A stretch of DNA of 64,000 nt. It comes from Lobosporangium transversale (lineage: Eukaryota; Mortierellomycota; Mortierellomycetes; Mortierellales; Mortierellaceae). Positions 22,801 through 32,451 of the stretch are shown piece after piece; the stretch's first letter is position 1; each line of letters opens with the position of its first letter. The position numbers and the translations under genes are program-made. Below the pieces are notes generated by a model. The model had not been told where the DNA came from, made no database searches, and was given only the letters and a program-made list of their open reading frames with translations. The stretch spans positions 62,001 through 126,000 of the forward strand of contig NW_019029021.1 of assembly GCF_002105155.1 (NCBI RefSeq), in the 5' to 3' direction.

Positions 22801-25564
22801 ATGGAGAATACTGAAGATTCACAAGATTTATCCACTTGTCACACTTTCAGTCCTGATAACACCATTTCGTCACCTTTACTACCTATTACATCATCTTCAC
22901 CTGAATCTTTAAGCTCGAGTGGCGCAGATCACATACATGCAGATGTCTCAGATGTGCAATATCAGCATTCAACTCCAGGGCGAAATCCAAGTTTAGATCC
23001 ACCTTTTCATGGTGTACTAGCGAACCCAACCCATCCTAGCGTGGTCAAAAACGGAGTTGAAGGAAGCGAGCTGAAAAGGGGAGAAGAAGACAAAAGGGAA
23101 AACGGAGAAGGAAGCGAAGAGGAAGACGAAGAGGAAAGTGAAGAGGGAAGTGAGGAGGAAAGTGAGGAGGAAAGTGAGGAGGAAAGTGAGGAGGAAAGTG
23201 AGGAGGAAAGTGAGGAGGAAAGTGAGGAGGAAAGTGCAAAAGAGAGCGAAGAGAGCCAGGAAAGCGCAGAAGAAAGTGAAGACGATTATAGGCACTTCTC
23301 GTTACTAGACTGGATCCTGCCGTATAGGTTCTTTAAGAAAAGTGAACCAAAGAAGCAATATCGTTTCCCAGTCGCATTTAACAGGATTCATAATATCTCT
23401 TCATTGTTCTCAGAGGCTCGTGGGCTGACGCGTGATATGCACCCAACCCTGGGTTCGCTACCAAAGCAGCAGTCAACACAACGCCATGATGACTTAGAAT
23501 CGATGGATGCGGAGGGTGCTTCTGGCATGTTGTGGCAAGCAGAAGGAGACAGCGATGAAGAGAGCGATGGAGACTGTTCTAGCGAAAATGATGAAGAGAG
23601 CGAAAGCGATGATGGAAGCAACAACAGCAACAGTGATGAAGTATATAATGAATCAGTACACCAGAGCCTCAAGGAAGTTAACGACAAGTATGATGAAATG
23701 TACGGCAAAGCTCTTTCCACATATCCAGCTTCAACAAGACCAGGGGAAGAATACACAGATGAAGAAGAGGGAGCAGTTGTTGATGATGTTGAGTTTGATG
23801 ACGTTGAGCTTGATGATGTTGAGCCTGGTGACACGAAGGCTGCAATGCAATCCGAGGAGACAGTTAAAGCCAAGGATGAATCCGGCACATCTTCCTCCCC
23901 GGAGCAGCGGCGAATCCATTTTTTTGGTGGCCAAGATGAGGTTTGGGATATTCCTGATGTGAAGCAATATGAGCAAGAGAGTATGCCGATAGTATACCGC
24001 ATGATGAGCCCTTCTAAGATCAGGGTGTATGTGCTGGATAATCGAATGGGGGAACACGAATATGCGAGTTTGTACAGCGGCGTGAAGGGGCTTGGTGGCA
24101 AATGGCTAAGCCCTTTACCCTATAATAAGATCCGCTCCAAAAAGGCAGCTCGCAGAAACAGATGCAATCCGTGGCTTATCACGCACATTGTAACTGACCT
24201 GAACACGTATAGGGAAGTTATGACGTTTGTGCCGATTAGCCGTCTTAGGGTAAGGAAACCTTTTTTTATTAATTATCATTTTGTTTGTAGCTGTACTCAT
24301 CCATATCGTACGTCAAAGCAATGTGAATGATGGTTTTTAAAAGAAATGCGCTTAAACATTTTTTTTAAAATAAAAAACCAAGGTCAACATCATGATTGTT
24401 AGTACGACATGGCTTGAACGCACCATACGCGAAAAGAAGGCGATCGACCCACGACCCTACGCCATACTGAATCCCCGACCGCAAAAGGCGCTCAATGCTT
24501 CAAGCACGCCTAGGCCAAACCAGAGTGGAGCCAGCACTCCATTTTCCAATCCTTCTACCGACAATGATCGCAAGGAGCCACAGACCGCACACGGATGTGC
24601 TGATAAAGACACTACACAAAACGAGAGCTGCTTTACTCTTGAAGCTCAATATTCAGGTCATAATGCACCTGCAAGTCCAGCCGATTCCAAGCATAGCGCT
24701 ATATATACAGGCCTGGATACTCCAACGGACATGATAAAGCCCAGTTCCTCCAAAATCATCGATCTTACTGATTGTTACGGCGTCTCTGGCCCTATTGGCA
24801 AGGATGGCTGTAGCGATCATAACGGTGTGTTGTTTAATTTCGTTTCTCAAATAACCGCGGACCGATCCTCTCTCTCTCATGTACCGCCAATAGCTGAGGA
24901 CGATCGGCCCAAAAAGAAAACACGTCTTTCTAACCATGCACACACTTCACTAGCAACTTATGCATATTCAGCTGTCTCGACACCTACAACTGAAACCTCT
25001 ACAGCCATTTCCAAGGCTACTGTAGATGAGAAACCTGTGACAGCTCCAGCAATGCCATTGCCATCTGATCGATCTAAAGTGTCTGATTGCCCTAGTGCTC
25101 CAAGTAGGCCAGCCCAAAATGATCAAGATCGGTCTCAGTTATCTGTGGGCAGCGCCTCTAAAACCGATGAATCCTACAGGGACGGCAAGCATCCTTTGGA
25201 ATGGCTCCTTAGTCAATCGTTCCCATCTTTAATACTTGAAGATATCTTTGAACAGGCCTCTGAATTTGTTCGTGCAGGGATTGATGCGCTAATGTCGAAG
25301 AGACAGAGTTCTGTGAATCTTTTAAATATGACAGCTACAGATATCCACACGTGGAGCAATGATGAACAACCAGAGGGCTACTCATCCCGGAAAGCGGAGA
25401 GCGAAAGCATTTATAGCTCGGATGTGTCGGGATATGGGGCCAAGAGATGCAGAACAATCTCTGGACATAATAGTGACGACAATGAGCAAGAGCTGAACCA
25501 GGCACGCAAGGTCCACATTTCGGAATCGCTGCTGAGTAGGATGAGGAGCTCAGAATCTGTTTAA
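22801..25564 (+). CDS. BRCT-domain protein with acidic Ser/Glu repeats
   Basis: The model is join(22801..24249, 24383..25564), about 876 residues. An in-frame ATG at 22786 would add five residues. Residues 95-165 are extremely acidic, with SEEE units encoded by a 12-nt repeat. More acidic patches follow to about 345. Residues 400-505 form a BRCT-like domain: VKGLGGKW (Gly-Gly turn), ITHIVTD, then across the intron IVSTTWLERTIREKKAIDPRPY with the conserved Trp. The C-terminal 370 residues are Ser/Thr/Pro-rich with basic KKKTRLS and KRCR patches that may be nuclear localisation signals. BRCT domains bind phosphopeptides or DNA ends in DNA repair and checkpoint proteins. The specific orthologue is not recognised. 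Confidence 0.75.
23149..23232 (+). repeat. Coding 12-nt minisatellite, 7 units
   Basis: Seven perfect copies of AGTGAGGAGGAA encode Ser-Glu-Glu-Glu repeats within the BRCT-domain gene. The identity of the units implies recent slippage, so copy number is likely to vary between strains. Confidence 0.85.
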
Positions 25565-27984
25565 AACCATTATGTCTGATGTAAGCTGTACGGAAATATT
25601 GATAAGAGGCACGCAAGTAGAGACCAAATAACAGAATAATAACAACTAGCGAAAAAAAAAAAAAAAAGACACCGAATCCAGGGAACCAATACGACATAAG
25701 CGCACTGTGCAATGAGACCGCATGAGTACCATGGTACTAAAATCTGGGAGCTTGCCAAGAGTTTAATTAAGCCTTGAATGCATTGTTGTGATACTATCCC
25801 TTAAACCGTCAACCTGGCAAATTTGCCATTATAAATGGACTTAAAATCCAGCAATTCATGGGCATTGCCTTGAAATTTTATTTCGATGTCGAAATAAATG
25901 ACCGAAAACTAAACTGTCATGGAGCTATCCTGGCTTCTTTATCTGTGCCAATAAAAAACTCCTGAAGGCTTTCGCATGACACTAGCATCCTCTTGGGGGC
26001 CCATTGTGTTGTTTATTTATTGACTGGTGTAATAGCAGTGATAATATTCGCCATAGTATCGACTTGAAAGGAGGGCAATCTGAGTTGATTCATTCTACCG
26101 CACCTTAGAGCTTGCTCGGCAAGACTTGATTTGTCACATCATTTGCTTCCTCGTCTTCTTGATATATCTGGGTTGGTAAACACTGCTAATAGAGTTTGTT
26201 AGGCCTGTTGAAACCAGAGGGAACCACAGCAACATATCATACCCAAGATGATACAAATATCTCTGTTGGAGTGAGTGGTGAACTGTGTGTGGTTCAGATG
26301 TAGTGGACATAAACGGCGAAAGAATGCATCGAAAAGATGTGAGCGATTATGAGAGCAAGGAAGAAGGGGTTGGTATGCCTGTTCAAGTCCTTGGCAAGAG
26401 AGCATGAGTAGCAGTTGTGATCAAAAGTTGATTTCGGTGAGTCCGCATAACAATGGTATAGTTTCTAGACTCTATCTTCCACGTACAGCATTGCACTATT
26501 GGTGTTTTCAGACCTGGCACCAATCATGCGAGCGAGGTATTTCTTTTCCTGAGGATTCCTTGTGTTAAACGGCCAGACAGAAAGCTTAGAAGAGTTACAG
26601 ACACAACGGTGAAAAAAATATATGTGAGCAAACAGTTGCTGTGTTTATTTGTTGTCTGCACATGCCTTCTTTCATCGCGGGCTTTTTTTTTTTTTAATTG
26701 TTTCGCAAATCTTGTTTCCTTTTTTGTTCGTCAATCACTGTGTGCACGAATAAGCAGCTGAAGCATCTCTTTGGTTTCTGTACATGTGTAGACACATTTT
26801 ACATCGCGGCGTCTTATTTATTTTCTGCACCAAAACACAAAACACAAGCGTTTTCCATTGGTGCCTCCAGAAGAAATAAACAAACTTTATTTTGGCGGCC
26901 ACTCCACAATCATGCCATGGTTATAACAATCCCTAGGAAAGGATGAAACGCGTCGGTATTAATCTCGCTTCTGTAATTCTAAATGCATATATTTTGGTGA
27001 TTGGTATCAACTATCAAGTTCGCACATACACACACCAAACGACCGCCAAAAACCACCACTCTCGCTTCTGCTCTCCCTCCATCCACAAGGCGCTGCGTAA
27101 TATCACCATTAACAAGGCACCGTCCAGTAAGAAAGGGTGCTTAGCTAGCTTTTACTCCAAGCAATAAGCACATCACCTATCTCCGCCATTGATGCCGGAA
27201 CCTGAGAGCCAACGAATATCTCTGCTTTAACGCAATAGTATTGGGGCTGTTGGAGCAAAGAACGACATCTGAACCCATTCTCTGATAAAAAAGACTTTTT
27301 TTTTCTTTAGTTGTTACCTTTGAAAGGATATAATCACCAAGTCATATCTGTTAATGCATTTATTACCCCTGTTCAAAATTATAAATCTTCTTTTATTCAT
27401 TAAATTCCTCACAAAGCACAAAACGAGAGCCAGTGCAAACAAAAGAAACTGAAAAAAAAAAAAAAAAAAATTGTGTAAAAAGGATCGACATCGACACTGT
27501 ATGCTGTATATGGAGATGATTTTTTCGAATGCTCACTTTGGTATCTCAATGTTATTATTTCCAATCTGCCGTTCATGCGAGAGCTTGTATTTATTTGTCA
27601 ATCTCTGCTATTGACTGGGACAAAACCCCAATCCAAACAAAGGAACTGAATAAAGATTGATGTGGCCTGTGAAGCAAAGGATCGATATCAAAACTATATG
27701 AGACAATGATAAAACTCATCATCAATCCAGGATATAAAAAGGGATCATTGTCTTCCTCCTTCAAAGTCCCATCCCTTTTACCACTGCCACTTGTTCCTGT
27801 ATCTTTCCCTCAATATTCTTTATCTATTCGCTTTGAATCTTTACACCATAAAAAAGCTCATCCTTTTATACCTTTGTCGCTCTTTTTTTTTTTTTTTTTT
27901 TTTTTTCTTTTTCATTTCTTTTTCATTTCTTTTCATCACCACCATTTTTCCTTTTTTCTTTCTCTTTTCGCTTAGATATTGACC
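25565..27984. other. 2.4-kb intergenic region upstream of the Fanzor-like gene
   Basis: No supported gene. It contains an A/T-rich tail of the BRCT gene, a diverged tandem duplication (27416-27710) and a T/C-rich stretch (27880-27970) ending just before the Fanzor-like start codon. A 74-codon frame at 26943-27167 shows no recognisable features. Confidence 0.45.
27416..27710 (+). repeat. Diverged tandem duplication upstream of Fanzor-like gene
   Basis: Segment 27416-27520 resembles 27618-27710. Both run ACAAAACx...CCAxxxCAAACAAAxGAACTGAA, then an A-rich or variable part, then AAGGATCGAYATC and a terminal CAATGAT/AGATGAT. Identity is moderate with small gaps. The copies begin about 200 nt apart and lie 275-570 nt upstream of the start codon. 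Confidence 0.5.
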
Positions 27985-30900
27985 ATGGGGCTGAAGTCCT
28001 TCTTCAAACTGGTTGCGGATCGCGGGGTTTTACCTTCGGAAACTGACGTGGGCACTTTCTTGGCGGCAAATCCTGACCATTCTGTTCATTTAGATCTCCT
28101 CGGTACGTTCTATTACGACATCCTCCGCAGAGTCGTCCATGCAAAGATGAAAAACGAAACCATCATTGATGTAGGAAGGTCCCTGGCACTCGAGATAAAG
28201 GATCTTTTCACAACGGACAACCTGACTATACATATTGATGGGGAACCTTGTACTGAGAAAGAAAAAGCAAGGACAGAACGGCAAGCCATAAGACAAAAAA
28301 ATATGGACGCTTTGGAGAACAATATGAGCACCTTCGAGAGAAATTCTCGGAGTGGGGTATGGACTCGTCCTCAAGTCATGAGGCGCATCCAGAAGGGTCT
28401 TCGAGAAGTCCACACCCTGAGCGTCCAGGACAAGGATCAGCTGGCAACAGGCCTTAGTTCTGTCTTCGATGTCTGTCTGTGTGCATATGAAGCGGACCCA
28501 TGCATAGGGTGCCATGATGAGGAGAATGATAGGATCGTGATATCCCAAGACTCTAATTTTTTTGCGTACGAACGAGTCTGCTTCCTAGTGCGACCCCTTC
28601 CGCACCGTAGACGGAAGTTTGGGGTTTACGACGTAGACAACGTTATCCAAGCACTAAGACTGCCAACACACGCGCATCTGGTGTTATTCTGTGCCATCGC
28701 AGGCAATGACTACTCAAGGAACCTCGAGACGTTAGGCCCGGTTAATAATCTTCGATTAGTTCGAAAGATTGCGTGGAACAAGAACTACAATAAAATGCCT
28801 CAAGATTACCTCGGGGAAGCTAATAAGGTGTTGGGAAGGAACGTAGCTTCTGAGGAAGGCCGTTTCAGTGTAGCTCTCCGCATTTTTACTTCCGGCCATC
28901 AAACGTCGGCCCAAGCGTTACCATCGAACAATGAGTTCGATAACTTCAAGCAGCGTCTACTCAATGAAAAGGATCTTCGCCATAGAATGGCTCAGCAAAG
29001 GCGAGCGCAGCGCCGCAGAACGTAAGAAAGCTCAAGCTATAGTTTTTGGCCTTGAAACCAGACGTCCCCAATACTAATCGTTAGTCCCTTTCTTGAATAA
29101 TGTAGAGGCGTACCATCATTCTATATAGCGGAAGGGTCACATAGAAACCAGTTCCGGCCCATCTTTTCTGACAAGCCGAGCATATTGAATGGGCGCACAG
29201 TTGATATCAGTAACTGTCGTCAGCACGATAGGCCGGGCCTTAAGCATCCACCACGTCGGAAAAAGGCAAAAAAGAAGCAACAGAAAAAACAAAAGCGGAA
29301 GCACAAAGGCAAGAAGCCCCACAGGGCTAAAAAAGAAGGTGCACCAATTAGGAACTTGAAGGATGCTACGAAGGTTGATCACAGCTACAGCAGTAAGCAC
29401 CCTATCAAGGCCTTAACAATTGGGTCCCTTAAGGCCTCCATGGCAAGGAAAGGCGGACTGGACGCAGATGAAAGGGATAGTATTGCAAGCCAGATCCGAG
29501 GGGCAGTTGTTGTCCTCAACCGACTACGCCGCTATGCATACTGGGCGATTGCCTTGGACATTGAGAGGATCATGCGGTTACCAGGGGCAGCAAAGTCGAG
29601 GAAAAAGGCACTGGACGAGGTCTTGGATAGCAATGATTATTCCTTCCGTCTCGCCACCCTTCTTTTGAGTGGTCAAGGTGGCCCCAATTCAGCTTACGCG
29701 AGGGCAAAAAAACAAGGAAAGGCGGTAGAAACGCCCCATTATCTCCTCGCTTATGAACATTTCAAGGCCACCACTGAACTTTCCCCAATAAAGGAAATAG
29801 ACATCACATTGGGGGACGTCCAAGGCTTTGATCCCAAAAAGATCACATTTCCAAGAGCGTCAGACTTACTAATGGGCCAAGTACAGACATCATTAAGGCA
29901 GCACTACAGGAACGCAATGGTATAGCTTGTGTAGGGGTATTTTCATGCATATTCTGCAATCGAATGCTCTTTATTCAGACTCTTTTTTTATTTTTTTTCT
30001 AGTTTGATGTCGAGAAAACAAACGAAGATATGAGCGACATTGAGTTTTTTTTGCGGGAGAACAAAAAAGTGAAAAAATACTCAGACTTTCCTACGTCTCC
30101 CTGGCCACCCGGGTATGTGTATCTGTCTGAACACGCCTTAGTTGACATCCTCTGGGCGAACGAAGATACCAAGCAGCTGCTGGAGCATATTCTGCCTCTC
30201 AATAATCCTTCCAAGACTGCAATGTATGAGTGTGTACAGGGAACAAAAGGGGTTTTGATACAGGCTCTCTTTTGTGACATTGGAGGTGATCGCATGGTTC
30301 GTGGATATCAAGACAAAGTATCCCTGCAGTCACAGGACAAAGATCTAACTCGGTTCAAACTCAAAGGAACGATTTCTACCAACGGTCTAGTTCTGAATCT
30401 ACTTGCCTATGACACAACCCAGACGAAGAGACAGCAGCAGTCTGACGTAGATGAAGAAGACCCCAGCCAAGGACTGGAGCTTTCTCAGGGATTTCTCAAC
30501 ACGACGTGTTCAAAGGCGGCCGGTGAAGACCTAACAGATGAAGACTATGCAAACATAAACTGGAAGAGGAGCTCCAAGCTGCTTGAAAACGTTGAGCTCA
30601 CATTCAACAAACCAGGGCGATGCCCATCCGCAAACACCACAACTATCGTCGGATGTGATCCTGGTATTGTTAACGCCCTTACGTTTTCCTCGCTGGACCC
30701 TCACAACCCTAACTTGCGGCAAACGGTAAAGGTGAGAAGCAGGTTCTTGTACCTCCCTGTCCTCCGCTTCAATCACCTGTTGAACAAAAGGAAGCGTGAA
30801 AAAGGAATGATTGAGGTTGAGAGCGCCATCCCTGTGTTTGGAAGGGATACGTATAATGAGTACTTTCAATGGATGAACGAGGAGTCTCAGACACAGACAG

Positions 30901-31479
30901 GATCAACGAATTTGGATGTGCTTCAAGAGTTCTACGAGTCCAGATGGCACCTGAAAAAAAAATGGGACCTACGAAAGGCTCAACGAGCTACGTTCGACTA
31001 CGCGGTACAGCGAGTGTTGAAGATGCTTGGGGATAAAGGAGTACTTGTCGTCGGCCTAGGGTCCTTTGAAAGTAGTAAAGGAGTTCCCAGCAAGCCACTG
31101 CTATAACGAGACATCTTGTCACACAGGTATGGCTGTTTTTAAAAAATTAAGCAAAGCTGGAAAGCCATAAAACCCTTGCTAATAAACGACTGCCATTTGA
31201 AACGCTTAGGTCAAAGCACGCGGACACTTCGCTGTAGGAGCGCACGAATTTTACACCAGCGCCCGCTGTCCCCGACCCCTCTGCGATAGCTTTTTAGAGA
31301 CGGTGTACCCTCGCTCTAAATATTGCCGGACATGTAAGGTATTCTTCGACTGTGACGCAGTAGGGGCGGAAAACATCGCAAGAATCGGTCTTGCTCAAAT
31401 TGAGAGGCAAGAGAGGCCTGCAAAGTACAAGCCCACGGAAGAGTCGCCTGCTCCGGCTGCAAAGCGCGCACGACGCTAG
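27985..31479 (+). pseudogene. FEN1/XPG-like nuclease fused to Fanzor (TnpB-like) nuclease
   Basis: Exons 27985..29021, 29106..29919, 30003..31126 and 31210..31479; introns 83-84 nt, GT-AG, the first and third with CTAAT branch sites. If one missing base near 31096 is allowed, the product is 1081 residues. Residues 1-270 are an XPG/FEN1 PIN nuclease: MGLKSFFKL start, D37, D85 (HIDGEPCTEK), E169 and D171 (YEADP), D189 (SQDSNFF), D242 (GNDY), spaced almost as in FEN1. The second SQDSN ligand is Asn191. Residues about 389-420 are a Lys/Arg-rich linker. Residues 450-1081 are TnpB/Fanzor: D836 in VGCDPGI (RuvC-I), GLGSF at 968-972, E1005 in HEFYTS, Cys 1012, 1017, 1031 and 1034 (zinc finger), and D1041 in CDAVGAENI (RuvC-III). 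The tail ends KRARR, a likely nuclear signal. Fanzors are eukaryotic RNA-guided DNA nucleases of transposon origin; the flap-nuclease fusion is unusual. Two abutting genes are possible but unlikely. Confidence 0.82.
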
Positions 31480-32451
31480 ACACAAGTATTTGGGTGCCGG
31501 CACACCCACAAAAAATTTGTAAGTTCTGTTTATTTTCGTCTCCTGTATCCATCCTCTCTAATCTTTTGCCCCTGAATTTCTGGACTAACTTTAAAAACCG
31601 TACAGATCAACAGATAAGGTAATTTGGCCTTTTACCATTCTAGGGTCCTTAAGTATCTTCTAAAACCAGCTGGACCCTCTTGTTTGCTTTCAAGAAGATC
31701 TGTCGCAACCTGCTTGCCTGAACTCCTGCCAGAGCAATTATACCTCAAATTACTACGTATTTCCTGTCCCAAATAAGCAAACTTTATTACCGCCTTTAAA
31801 AAAACATTGATTGAATTGATGATTTGTTACGACACAAAATGGTGACCAACTTCTCCTCGGGCCTATCTGATCCGCTTCAAATGGATCTCGTAGCTTTCAA
31901 GAGAGCTGGGACAAAATGAATTCGCTTTCAAGCTTAAGGGGACATTTCGAGAGTCAAACAAAGCTGTCGCTGCTCTCTCTATAGTTAATATATTGCCTTT
32001 GAAAAAACAAGATAAAGAACAGGTAGCCTCAACTTTAGCACAGCCTGGTCTACTTAAAGCCAATTAAATTGCCTAAGGTTAGGCTTGAATGGCGGCCGAT
32101 GTGCTCATGACAGGCAGAGGCCCTTTTTTTAATTGTTTTGTATTGGTTATTTGGTGGTGATGGAATGATGCTTGTTTATAAAAAAAAATTGAAAATACGT
32201 TACCATTATATCATAAGCAGAAACAAAAACGGTGGTCATGGATACATACAACTGATTCTCTGAAACGCCATGAGGATGCTCTTTTTTCTCTTCGTCTCTT
32301 TAATTGTGTTGCCCTCCGTCTTTTGAATATCCAACCAAAGCGCATAACTGTTTGTTTACAATGCAATCACATCCAATGGCAGTCACCTTATTTCAAATAT
32401 AATGCTAGACTTGTTAGATAAATACAAAACCGGCCATTGTCTATTAGTTAT
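31480..32451. other. 3' flank of the Fanzor-like gene
   Basis: No coding sequence recognised. TnpB and Fanzor guide RNAs commonly derive from the 3' end of the gene and its flank, so this region is the place to look for one. It contains a GC-rich palindrome at 31491-31508 in otherwise A/T-rich DNA. No terminal inverted repeats were evident by eye. Confidence 0.4.
31491..31508. repeat. GC-rich palindrome after Fanzor-like stop codon
   Basis: TGGGTGCCGGCACACCCA has 6-nt perfect arms (TGGGTG/CACCCA) and contains the perfect palindrome GTGCCGGCAC. It starts 12 nt after the stop codon. It could be a structured part of a guide RNA, a 3'-end element, or chance. Confidence 0.5.

Noticed and set aside
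23017-23295. Long minus-strand frames rich in Phe/Leu or Pro/His
   Set aside because: They are the complement of the acidic 12-nt repeat in the BRCT gene and have no independent support.
26943-27167. 74-codon frame with an ATG
   Set aside because: No homologous motif, signal peptide or partner exons; length is within chance for this region.
28981-29105. Stop codon at 29023 taken as the end of an XPG-like gene
   Set aside because: The stop lies inside a GTAAGA donor with an ACTAAT branch site and TGTAG acceptor 84 nt on, after which the same frame is open for 271 codons.
27985-31479. Treating the XPG part, the basic middle and the TnpB part as three independent genes
   Set aside because: Each gap is removed by a GT-AG intron of 83-84 nt that preserves frame and restores family sequence, and no promoter-like or polyadenylation region separates them.
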